A stretch of DNA of 7,672 nt from Anaerotignum sp. (GCA_017442465.1 JAFRZQ010000060.1:1-7672), one strand, 5' to 3'; positions 1 through 5,984 are shown, counted from the stretch's first letter. A program made the numbers and translations. Notes: generated by a model not told the origin, from the letters alone.

Positions 1-450
1 CATCCAGAAATGCGTGGAACTGGGGGTAGACCGCATCGTGGCGGTTTCCACGGAAAGAGCCATTGTAAAACTGGATAAAAAAGAAACAAAAAAACTGGAA
101 CGCTGGCAGAAAATTGCGGAAGCCGCAGCAAAACAGAGCGGCAGAGGCAAAATCCCCGAAATCGGTCAGCAGGTGCTGAAATTCAAGGAAGCCGTGGCAG
201 AAGCAAAGGAACTGGATGGTGCCATCATCCCTTACGAAAGGGAACAGGAAAGAGGTATCCGCCAGTTTGTGCAGGATTTCAAGGGCGAAAGCATTGGCGT
301 TTTCATTGGCCCTAAGGCGGTTTTGCTGATGAGGAAATTGCACTGGCTCAGGAAAACGGCATCACACCCATCACACTGGGCAAACGAATTCTGAGAACAG
401 AAACAGCAGGTATGACAACAACTGCTATCTTATTATATGAACTCGACTAA
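1..450 (+). pseudogene. rsmE: 16S rRNA (uracil1498-N3)-methyltransferase RsmE, 5'-partial, frameshifted
   Basis: RsmE is a SPOUT-family enzyme that uses S-adenosylmethionine to methylate N3 of U1498 in 16S rRNA. The window opens inside the gene in frame 2 with I-Q-K-C-V-E-L-G-V, the usual core of the family, followed by STERAIVKLD, ERWQKIAEAAAKQSGR and IPYEREQE. The SPOUT knot motif should read IGPEGGF, but after G-P (ends at 313) the frame breaks: the codon that should be GAA lacks its G. From 316 the correct continuation (GGFADEE, then LGKRILRTETAG) resumes in frame 1 and ends at TAA 448-450. Read without a shift, the protein stops at 394 with an unrelated tail and loses most of the SAM-binding knot. 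About 149 residues are visible and roughly 95-100 N-terminal ones lie outside. It could be a true pseudogene or a sequencing or assembly error. The GTG at 14 is not a real start. The stop is 14 nt before the next gene, so the two are probably co-transcribed. Confidence 0.88.
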
Positions 451-464
451 GGAGGCAACGAAAC

Positions 465-1613
465 ATGATTTATTTCGATAACGCTGCTACGACAAGAGCA
501 TTGCCTTCCGTAGCGGAAAAAATGAGCATGATGCTCTGCGAACAGTACGGCAACCCTGCGTCCGTAAGCGTAATGGGTCTGGCTGTGGAAAAGGAAATCA
601 GAAATGCGGCGGATATCATCGCCCGCGGCATTCGTGCGAAAAATGAAGAAATCTTCTTCACCAGCGGCGGTACAGAAGGCGATAACTGGGCAATTTACGG
701 CACAGCGGAAGGCTACAGAAGAGAGGGCAAACATTTCATCACAACACAGATCGAACATCCTGCTGTAAAGAACCCCATGAAAAAGCTGGAAGAAAACGGT
801 TGCGAAGTGACATGGCTTTCCGTAGACAGAAAAGGTCATATCTCTCTGGAAGAACTGGCAAATGCCATCAGACCTGACACAGTTCTGGTAAGCATCATTC
901 TGGTAAATAACGAAACAGGTACCATTCAGGATGCAGCTGCCATCGGTAAGCTCATCAAAGAAAAAAATCCTAAGTGCCTGTTCCATGTAGATGCGGTACA
1001 GGCTTTCGGTAAATACCCTATCGACGTAGAAAAAATGAAAATCGACCTGCTGACCATGAGCGGTCACAAAATTCATGGTCCCAAAGGCGTTGGTATGCTG
1101 TATATGCGCAAAGGCCTGAAGGTGAAACCTCTGATGCTGGGCGGCGGTCAGCAGAAAGGCCAGCGCCCCGGTACAGAAAACGGCCCCGGCGCAGCGGCTC
1201 TGGGTGTAGCCTGTGACGAAGCCTTCAACTCCATGAAGGACAGCATTGAGCATATCCGTGAAGTGAAAAAAGTGATGCTGGAAGGTATTCTGGCAATGCC
1301 TGATACACAGCTGAACGGTGATAGCCTGGAAGATGCCAGCCCTTATGTGCTGAATGTAACATTCAAAGGGCTGCGCAGTGAAGTGCTGCTGCATGCACTG
1401 GAAAGTAAAGGCATCGTGGTTTCCGCTGGTTCTGCCTGCGACAGCAGAAAGAAGATCGGCAGCCCTGTACTGACAGCAATGGGTCTGCCTTTTGAAGAAA
1501 TCGAAGGTGCGGTACGTTTCAGCTTCTGCAGATATAATACAGTGGAAGAAGCGGAAGAATGTCTGAAGGCACTGAATGAGTTAGTACCTTTCTTCCGTAA
1601 GTATAATAGATAA
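465..1613 (+). CDS. Cysteine desulfurase (group I, NifS/IscS/NifZ type)
   Basis: This PLP enzyme takes sulfur from cysteine, leaving alanine and an enzyme persulfide. It is 382 aa, of fold type I. Visible landmarks are the N-terminal YFDNAATT (3-10), SGGTEGDN (67-74), the PLP-stacking His98 in EHPAV, NNETG (148-152), HVDAVQ with Asp176 and Gln179, the Schiff-base Lys202 in SGHKIHGPKG, GQRPGTEN (232-239), and the persulfide Cys325 in SAGSACDSRKK. The SGSAC context marks group I rather than SufS/CsdA. The C-terminus stops soon after the RFSF motif (351-354), shorter than E. coli IscS, so the tail that IscS uses to bind IscU seems absent. An AGGAGG-type site (TAAGGAGG, 448-455) nine bases before the ATG fixes the start. 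The next gene is thiI; in Bacillus subtilis the desulfurase NifZ sits beside ThiI and passes sulfur directly to it, so a dedicated ThiI donor is the best inference. A general Fe-S cluster role is the alternative. Confidence 0.95.
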   Translation: MIYFDNAATTRALPSVAEKMSMMLCEQYGNPASVSVMGLAVEKEIRNAADIIARGIRAKNEEIFFTSGGTEGDNWAIYGTAEGYRREGKHFITTQIEHPAVKNPMKKLEENGCEVTWLSVDRKGHISLEELANAIRPDTVLVSIILVNNETGTIQDAAAIGKLIKEKNPKCLFHVDAVQAFGKYPIDVEKMKIDLLTMSGHKIHGPKGVGMLYMRKGLKVKPLMLGGGQQKGQRPGTENGPGAAALGVACDEAFNSMKDSIEHIREVKKVMLEGILAMPDTQLNGDSLEDASPYVLNVTFKGLRSEVLLHALESKGIVVSAGSACDSRKKIGSPVLTAMGLPFEEIEGAVRFSFCRYNTVEEAEECLKALNELVPFFRKYNR

Positions 1614-1620
1614 TTCGAGG

Positions 1621-1831
1621 CGGGAAACTTTCTTTTCTTGGTAAAAGTTTCCCGAACCCTTCAAAGAACCGCCTGCGGGCGAATTTATGGGGCGTTGCCC
1701 CAAACCCCACAAGCCTTTGAAAAGGCTTGACCGAAACTTTTATTTGCCTTCGGCATGGCAAAAGCGTATGCTTTTGCGAGCGGGGGTCAAGGGGAATCAT
1801 TCCCCTTGCAGGGTGTGGGACGGAGTCCCAC
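1621..1831. repeat. Intergenic array of eight tandem hairpins between the desulfurase gene and thiI
   Basis: Almost the whole 235-nt gap is made of consecutive inverted repeats. Stem arms are 1621-1631/1644-1654 (11 bp), 1670-1673/1678-1681, 1688-1693/1697-1702, 1710-1717/1722-1729 (8 bp, loop TGAA), 1745-1748/1752-1755, 1758-1765/1770-1777 (8 bp, loop GTAT), 1788-1797/1799-1808 (10 bp arms around one base) and 1815-1821/1825-1831 (7 bp, loop GGA). None is followed at once by a U-tract, so these are not classic terminators. The last stem ends only a few bases before the thiI ribosome binding site. The first hairpin plus its GAACCCTTC flank recurs at 5908-5936, which points to a dispersed repeat family. 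Possible roles are mRNA stabilisation or processing between cistrons, partial attenuation of thiI, or a non-autonomous mobile element. The sequence does not decide between them. Confidence 0.8.
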
Positions 1832-1848
1832 GAGAAAGGAGAAGAACA

Positions 1849-3024
1849 ATGGCTGAAAAGGTATTGATCGTAAAATACGGTGAGATCGCCATGCGCGGCA
1901 ACAACCAGTATATCTTCATCAATCGTCTGATCTCTGCGATCCGTAAAAATCTGGATCCCATCGGCAACTATTATGTTGTACGCGATCCTGGTCGTCTGAT
2001 CGTAGAAGACCGCGGCGGCGAACTGGACTATGACCTGACCATTCCTAAACTGGAAACGATTTTTGGTCTGCATTCCATCTGCCCCGGTATCAGACTGGAT
2101 AATATGGAATTTGAAACAATCTGCGAAGAAGCATATCAGCATATGCTTAGCACATACGGCGACAAGGAACTGACTTTTAAGGTAAAAACACGCCGTGCCA
2201 ACAAGAAATTCGAAATGCATTCCATGGATCTGAGCATGGAAGTAGGCGCATATCTGCTGGACAGAATGCCTAACCTGAAGGTAGACGTAAAGAACCCCGA
2301 TGTAACACTGCATATCGAAATCAGAAACAGTGTATATATGCATTCCCAGACCATCCCCTGCCACGGCGGTCTGCCCTACGGCAGCAACGGCAAGGCAGTG
2401 AGCCTGCTGTCCGGCGGTATCGACAGCCCCGTTGCTACATGGATGATGGCAAAACGCGGCGTGGAAGTGGAAGGCGTATATTTCCACAGCCCTCCGTATA
2501 CCAGCGAATGGGCGAAGGAAAAAGTAATCGATCTGGCAAGAAGAATTGCAGATTTCACAGGCGAATTCAGACTGTATGTGGTTCCCTTTACAGAACTGCA
2601 GCTGTATCTGTTGGATAACACAGCCCATGACAGACTGACCATCCATCTGAAACGCTGCTTCATGCGTGCGGCGGAAATGATCGCTAATAAAGACGGTGCG
2701 CTGGCACTGGTAACAGGCGAAAGCGTAGGTCAGGTTGCCAGCCAGACTATGCAGGGCATTCAGGTTATCAATGCAGTCTGTGACCTGCCTGTACTGCGTC
2801 CTCTGGCGGGTATGGATAAATCCGAGATCGTGGAAAGAGCGGAAAAAATCGGTACATTCGAAATTTCCATCCGTCCTTACGAAGATTGCTGTACGGTTTT
2901 CGTAGCAAAACACCCCGTCACAAAACCCCGCCTGAACTACATCGAAAGAGCGGAACATAAACTGACAGAACTGGACAGACTGCTGGAAGAGGCGGTAGCA
3001 AATGCGGAAATCATCGATCTGTAA
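1849..3024 (+). CDS. thiI: tRNA 4-thiouridine synthase / thiazole sulfurtransferase ThiI
   Basis: ThiI adenylates U8 of tRNA and replaces its oxygen with sulfur to give 4-thiouridine; in many bacteria it also supplies sulfur for the thiamine thiazole. The protein is 391 aa: an N-terminal ferredoxin-like part with VKYGEIAMRG (8-17), a THUMP domain (about 60-165, with KVKTRRANKKF at 111-121), then an adenine-nucleotide alpha-hydrolase domain with the PP-loop SGGIDSP (188-194), TGESVGQVASQT (289-300) and PYEDCCTVF (343-351) holding Cys347 and Cys348. There is no C-terminal rhodanese domain, as in Bacillus ThiI, so sulfur must come straight from a desulfurase, presumably the gene upstream. The start is the ATG at 1849 (MAEKVLIVKY), preceded by AAAGGAGA at 1835-1842. 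The frame stays open back to 1687, but that stretch encodes only hairpin-repeat sequence and is not part of the protein. Confidence 0.96.
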   Translation: MAEKVLIVKYGEIAMRGNNQYIFINRLISAIRKNLDPIGNYYVVRDPGRLIVEDRGGELDYDLTIPKLETIFGLHSICPGIRLDNMEFETICEEAYQHMLSTYGDKELTFKVKTRRANKKFEMHSMDLSMEVGAYLLDRMPNLKVDVKNPDVTLHIEIRNSVYMHSQTIPCHGGLPYGSNGKAVSLLSGGIDSPVATWMMAKRGVEVEGVYFHSPPYTSEWAKEKVIDLARRIADFTGEFRLYVVPFTELQLYLLDNTAHDRLTIHLKRCFMRAAEMIANKDGALALVTGESVGQVASQTMQGIQVINAVCDLPVLRPLAGMDKSEIVERAEKIGTFEISIRPYEDCCTVFVAKHPVTKPRLNYIERAEHKLTELDRLLEEAVANAEIIDL

Positions 3025-3145
3025 GATATTCTTTGTTTTGTTGCTGATGGGCGTTGTGGTTTCCGGCTGCAAAAAGCAGGAGGAAAAGCCGCAGTTTCTG
3101 CCCGAAGCGAAAAGTGATTTTATATTCACCGTGATAGGAGAGTGA
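3002..3145 (+). CDS. Small predicted lipoprotein, 47 aa
   Basis: This short gene begins inside the last 23 bases of thiI, in another frame, and ends six bases before the DUF896 start. The translation has a positively charged N-terminus (MRKSSICK), a hydrophobic stretch (IFFVLLLMGVVV, 9-20) and a lipobox V-S-G-C at 20-23, so Cys23 would be lipidated and the 22-residue signal peptide removed by signal peptidase II. The mature part is only 25 residues, starting CKKQEEKP and ending with FTVIGE. A weak purine-rich site (GGAAGAGG, 2985-2992) lies upstream and translational coupling to thiI is likely. The tripartite lipoprotein signal, tight packing and absence of a competing gene support it. I do not recognise a family. 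It may be a whole small surface protein or the stump of a longer one. Confidence 0.68.
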   Translation: MRKSSICKIFFVLLLMGVVVSGCKKQEEKPQFLPEAKSDFIFTVIGE

Positions 3146-3151
3146 AAAACT

Positions 3152-3334
3152 ATGATGGAAGAACAGACACCCTTAACCAAAAGAATCAACGAGCTGGCGA
3201 GAAAAGCGAAAGCAGAAGGCCTGACAGAAGAAGAAAAAGCAGAACAGGCTGTCCTGCGTAAGGAATGGCTGGAAAAATTCAAAGCCAATTTCCGCGCACA
3301 GCTGGATAATATCGAATTCGTTGACGAACAGTAA
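3152..3334 (+). CDS. DUF896 (YnzC-like) family protein
   Basis: The 60-residue protein matches the DUF896/YnzC family of Firmicutes: LTKRINELARKAKAEGLTEE (8-27) followed by E-K-A-E-Q and L-R-K-E-W-L-E-K-F, ending in the N-I-E-F-V-D motif (53-58). Known members are short cytoplasmic proteins that fold as a helical hairpin; the B. subtilis member lies in the SOS-controlled yneA operon, but no SOS box or yneA partner is seen here, so its regulation appears different. The start is the first of two adjacent ATGs, with TAGGAG at 3135-3140. It is the last gene of the sulfur-transfer operon and is followed at once by a strong terminator. The biochemical role is unknown. Its presence behind thiI is probably chance operon membership. 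Confidence 0.9.
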   Translation: MMEEQTPLTKRINELARKAKAEGLTEEEKAEQAVLRKEWLEKFKANFRAQLDNIEFVDEQ

Positions 3335-3338
3335 GAAT

Positions 3339-3373
3339 AAAAAAGGATCTCGTAAAAAACGAGATCCTTTTTT
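3339..3373. terminator. Bidirectional Rho-independent terminator
   Basis: Perfect 15-bp arms (3339-3353 and 3359-3373) with an AAAAA loop. The core GGATCTCGT/ACGAGATCC is flanked by A6 and T7, so a U-tract follows the hairpin on both strands. It lies five bases after the DUF896 stop and two bases after the uraA stop on the other strand, serving both convergent genes. Confidence 0.95.
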
Positions 3374-3375
3374 TA

Positions 3376-4632
3376 TTAGTCATTCATCAGATTATATTTG
3401 TCGAAGAAATGGAACAGCAGGCTCATGACCATACCGACCAGAGCGGACAGAGACATCCCTTTCAGGGCAATGCTGCCCAGTTGAATGGAAACACCGGACA
3501 GACCAACGACCAGAATAACGGAAGTCAGGACAGTGTTTCTTGTTCTGCTGTAATCTACCTGGGAATCTACCAGAATACGCAGACCGGAAGTGCCGATCAT
3601 ACCATACAGCAGGAAGGAGATGCCGCCGATCACTGCGCCGGGGATCGTATTGATCAGGGCTGTCAGTTTGCCGATGAAGGAGCAGCACAGGGAAAGCACT
3701 GCTGCGCCGCCGATGACATAAACGCTGTAAACCTTTGTCATCGCCATAACGCCGATGTTTTCGCCGTATGTAGTCGTAGGTACGGAACCGATACATGCGG
3801 AAATGAAGCTGGAGAAGTTATCTGCAAAGAGGGAACGATGAAGACCGGGGTCTTTGATCAGATCTCTGCCGACGATTTTACTGGTGACTACCTGATGGCC
3901 GATGTGTTCGGAAACGATGACCAGCAGGGCAGGCAGCATGATGGCGATAGCCTGAGGATGGAACTTGGGGGTGGAGAAATTGGGCAGTGCCACCCAGCCT
4001 GCTTCTGTCACTGGGGTGAAGTCCACGATGCCTACCAGGTATGCGGCGATATAACCGCAAACTACGGCGATCAGGATGGGGATAACAGACAGGAATTTTT
4101 TGAATAATACGGAGCCAAAGACTGCTACGCCTAACGTTACCAGAAATACGATGATATTTGCAGTTTCCGGTGTGCCTTCTGCAGGCAGGAGACCTGCGGT
4201 GCTTGCAGCGGAACCTGCCAGTTCCAGACCGATCAGGGCAACAACGGGCCCCATGGCTGCCGGAGGCAGAACCACATCGATCCAGTCGGAACCGAATTTA
4301 TAGATGATCCCTGCAATGATACAGCCACACAGACCTACAACGGCGAAACCGCCCAGTGCATAGGAATAACCGAACTGCTCAATGATCAGAAGCCCGGGGG
4401 CGAGAAAGGCGAAACTGGAGCCCAGATAGGCAGGAGCCTTACCTTTTGTAATCAGAATGAACAGCAGGGTACCCAAACCGTTCATGAACAGAACAACGGC
4501 AGGATTGATGCCAAACAGGAACGGAACCAGTACCGTTGCGCCGAACATAGCAAACATATGCTGCATACTCAGGGGGAGCAGCAGAGAAAAGGGGACTTTT
4601 TCATCCACCTGAATGATTCTTTTTGCTTCCAA
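3376..4632 (-). CDS. uraA: Uracil permease (NCS2 / nucleobase:cation symporter-2 family)
   Basis: A 418-aa inner-membrane uracil:proton symporter of the NCS2 (UraA/PyrP) family, with about 14 hydrophobic segments. The residues that contact uracil in E. coli UraA (Phe73, Glu241, His245, Gly289, Glu290) have counterparts one position later: Phe74 in LGSSFAF, Glu242 and His246 in SEHIGH, and Gly290 and Glu291 in TTYGENIGV. Other family signatures are QHMFAMFGATVLVP (24-37) and GLHRSLFADNFSS (263-275). The start is TTG at 4632-4630, chosen because AAGGAGG (complement of 4641-4647) sits eight bases upstream and no better start is in range. It appears monocistronic, with its own promoter and a terminator just after the stop. 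The leader is only about 44 nt, too short for a PyrR-type attenuator. No pyrimidine biosynthesis gene is adjacent. Uracil is the likely substrate; xanthine or another base is less likely. Confidence 0.94.
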   Translation of the reverse strand: MEAKRIIQVDEKVPFSLLLPLSMQHMFAMFGATVLVPFLFGINPAVVLFMNGLGTLLFILITKGKAPAYLGSSFAFLAPGLLIIEQFGYSYALGGFAVVGLCGCIIAGIIYKFGSDWIDVVLPPAAMGPVVALIGLELAGSAASTAGLLPAEGTPETANIIVFLVTLGVAVFGSVLFKKFLSVIPILIAVVCGYIAAYLVGIVDFTPVTEAGWVALPNFSTPKFHPQAIAIMLPALLVIVSEHIGHQVVTSKIVGRDLIKDPGLHRSLFADNFSSFISACIGSVPTTTYGENIGVMAMTKVYSVYVIGGAAVLSLCCSFIGKLTALINTIPGAVIGGISFLLYGMIGTSGLRILVDSQVDYSRTRNTVLTSVILVVGLSGVSIQLGSIALKGMSLSALVGMVMSLLFHFFDKYNLMND

Positions 4633-4682
4633 AATAAAAACCTCCTTAATACATAGATTTTTGTTATAATAATTCTGTTAAG

Positions 4683-4711
4683 AGTATACCATAGGGTAGT
4701 TTTTTTACCAA
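4683..4711 (-). promoter_or_regulatory. Candidate sigma-A promoter of uraA
   Basis: On the minus strand TTGGTA (4711-4706) and TATACT (4688-4683) are separated by 17 bases, matching the -35 (4 of 6) and -10 (5 of 6) consensus. Transcription would begin near 4676, giving a leader of about 44 nt before the TTG start. No operator or riboswitch is evident in that leader. Confidence 0.6.
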
Positions 4712-4760
4712 GCAGGAATCGACAGAAGGTTGTTTTCTTTTGCAGAAAATAATATGTTAG

Positions 4761-4820
4761 AAAAAAATTTTTGAAAAAAATGAAAAAAAGGCGGAACTTT
4801 TTCTGGAATCTTTCGACTAA
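4761..4820 (+). promoter_or_regulatory. Candidate ECF-sigma promoter with upstream A-tracts
   Basis: GGAAC (4793-4797) is followed after exactly 16 bases by CGACTAA (4814-4820). This resembles the AAC-N16-CGT layout of extracytoplasmic-function sigma promoters, with T to A in the third -10 position. No good sigma-A -10 box is visible in the interval for the downstream gene. Just upstream are three A7 tracts (4761-4767, 4774-4780, 4783-4789) spaced 13 and 9 bases apart, which could bend DNA or act as an UP element. It would drive the secreted protein gene at 4889, leaving a leader of about 63 nt. Confidence 0.5.
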
Positions 4821-4825
4821 CTCTT

Positions 4826-4842
4826 TGTAACAGTGAGTTACA
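4826..4842. promoter_or_regulatory. Inverted repeat, possible operator
   Basis: TGTAAC and GTTACA form a perfect 6-bp inverted repeat around the spacer AGTGA, so half-sites are 11 bases apart, one helical turn. It starts about where transcription from the ECF-like promoter would begin. A dimeric repressor site or a short RNA stem in the 5' leader are both possible. Confidence 0.35.
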
Positions 4843-4888
4843 CAGAAAAAAGGAAATAACCAAATCAATTTTTAGGAGGAATATAACA

Positions 4889-5770
4889 ATGAAAAAGAAT
4901 CTGACAAAAGTAATGGCAATGGGCATGGTAATGACAATTCTGGCGGGCACAACAGCATTCGCTAATGAAACTATGCTGATTTCCGAAAACCCCAACACAA
5001 AATCCATCGAAGAAGTGATCGCAGAAGCGGAGGCATCTATGTATCTGACACAGGAAGGCACAGTAGCAAGTGTGGAAGCATCTGAAACAGAAGGCGTTTC
5101 CATCGTGACGATCGATAACGAACAGGGCGGCCTGCGTTTTGCAGTGGCTTCCAACACGATCATCATCAACAGACAGGATGGCTTCTATATGACAGCAGAT
5201 CAGCTGGAAGAAGGCATGGCAGTTGCTGTGGTATATGATATGAACAGCCCCATGGGCATGAGCATGCCTCCTTTCCTGGGCAATGTGGCAGCAGTGGTGG
5301 CAAATGCAGACTTTGGTTCCTATGCAGTAGGCAAATTCGATAACGAACTGACAGATATGAAAAATATGCTGCAGCTGAACATCGATAACGAAAGAACACC
5401 CATCACAAACATGCAGGGTTCCAGAATCAGACTGACAGACGCTGACGTAAAAGGTCAGGATGTACTGGTATTCTATGATATGATGACAATGAGCCTGCCC
5501 GCGCAGACAAACCCTTCCTTCGTACTGATCCTGGGCGAACAGACTGCACCTGCAGTTTCCGTTCCTCTGAGAGAAACAGCAGAAGCAAACGGCTTCTCTG
5601 TAAAATGGCAGGGTAAAGCAAAACCCATCCTGCTGGAAAAAGAAGGTGTTTCCATGGAACTGATGCTGGATGATGCTACATTCAAAGTAAATGGCGTGGA
5701 AGATGAAGCTGCTTTCGCAACAGAACTGAAAGACGGCGTGATGTTCGTATCCAGTGAGATTTTTGAATAA
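4889..5770 (+). CDS. Secreted protein with duplicated beta module and C-terminal stalk (Cu-amine-oxidase-N-like) domain
   Basis: A 293-aa exported protein. Residues 1-25 form a Sec signal peptide with basic KK, a hydrophobic core and the cleavage motif A-F-A before Asn26. There is no lipobox, LPXTG motif or second membrane segment, so the mature protein is probably free or wall-associated. Residues 57-139 and 145-216 look like two diverged copies of one beta-rich module: each has a T-I-D-N-E or N-I-D-N-E strand, then an acidic turn, a V-x-V-x-Y-D-M strand (Y-D-M at 116-118 and 196-198), a Met/Pro-rich loop and a hydrophobic final strand. Residues 222-293 begin with SVPLRETAEANGFSVKW (224-240), typical of the PF07833 stalk domain, and contain F-K-V-N-G (265-269). 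AGGAGG at 4874-4879 supports the ATG. The promoter upstream looks ECF-type, suggesting an envelope-stress or cell-surface role. No enzymatic motif is seen. The exact function is unknown. Confidence 0.8.
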   Translation: MKKNLTKVMAMGMVMTILAGTTAFANETMLISENPNTKSIEEVIAEAEASMYLTQEGTVASVEASETEGVSIVTIDNEQGGLRFAVASNTIIINRQDGFYMTADQLEEGMAVAVVYDMNSPMGMSMPPFLGNVAAVVANADFGSYAVGKFDNELTDMKNMLQLNIDNERTPITNMQGSRIRLTDADVKGQDVLVFYDMMTMSLPAQTNPSFVLILGEQTAPAVSVPLRETAEANGFSVKWQGKAKPILLEKEGVSMELMLDDATFKVNGVEDEAAFATELKDGVMFVSSEIFE

Positions 5771-5944
5771 GGCGCGGAGCGCCTAACTTGAAAGCAGGCT
5801 TTCAAGTTGTTTAAACAGATGAATAAACAGATACGTTCCATCGGCTGAAGCCTTGAAACGTCCTGTTTTCCTCGGCAGAAATAAATTCTGCCTGCGGAAT
5901 ATATTCAGGAAACCCGAATGGTTTCCCGAACCCTTCCGAATATA
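5771..5944. repeat. Hairpin-rich intergenic element related to the one before thiI
   Basis: Starting at the base after the stop codon are GGCGC/GCGCC (5771-5783), 11-bp arms 5785-5795/5798-5808, GGCT/AGCC (5843-5852), GGCAGAA/TTCTGCC (5874-5880/5886-5892), and a nested pair with outer arms TATATTC/GAATATA (5900-5906/5938-5944) and inner arms GGAAACC/GGTTTCC (5908-5914/5920-5926). Within the inner hairpin and its flank, GTTTCCCGAACCCTTC (5921-5936) is identical to 1647-1662. The short direct repeat TAAACAGAT occurs at 5812-5820 and 5824-5832. No coding potential is seen. It is probably a member of a dispersed repeat family that landed downstream of the gene. Confidence 0.7.
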
Positions 5945-5972
5945 AAAGGGAGTCCCGACAGGGACTCCCTTT
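5945..5972. terminator. Bidirectional Rho-independent terminator
   Basis: Twelve-bp perfect arms (5945-5956 and 5961-5972) with a GACA loop, core GGGAGTCCC/GGGACTCCC. T-rich sequence (TTTCTTTT) follows on the plus strand, and on the minus strand the hairpin runs into TTTTATATT. It separates the secreted protein gene from the convergent PLP enzyme gene and should stop both transcripts. Confidence 0.93.
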
Positions 5973-5984
5973 CTTTTGTATTGA

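Noticed and set aside
447..1394. Minus-strand open frame of 315 codons opposite the cysteine desulfurase gene
   Set aside because: Antisense shadow of a gene with complete catalytic motifs; no start signal of its own.
1710..1745. Rho-independent terminator from the CAAGCCTT hairpin followed by ACTTTTATTT
   Set aside because: The T-rich stretch begins about ten bases after the stem and is interrupted, so it is unlikely to stop transcription by itself.
1621..1831. CRISPR array
   Set aside because: The units are different hairpins, not identical direct repeats with regular unique spacers, and no cas gene is present.
1519..3288. Long minus-strand open frame of 589 codons opposite thiI and the desulfurase 3' end
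   Set aside because: It runs antisense across two well-recognised genes and the hairpin array, is rich in Cys, His and Phe as expected from reversed codons, and matches no family.
3409..4107. Plus-strand open frame of 232 codons opposite uraA
   Set aside because: Gln/Asp/Gly-rich low-complexity translation typical of the complement of a membrane protein gene; no promoter or ribosome binding site.
4633..4682. PyrR attenuator or purine riboswitch in front of uraA
   Set aside because: The predicted leader is only about 44 nt and holds no conserved aptamer or antiterminator/terminator pair.
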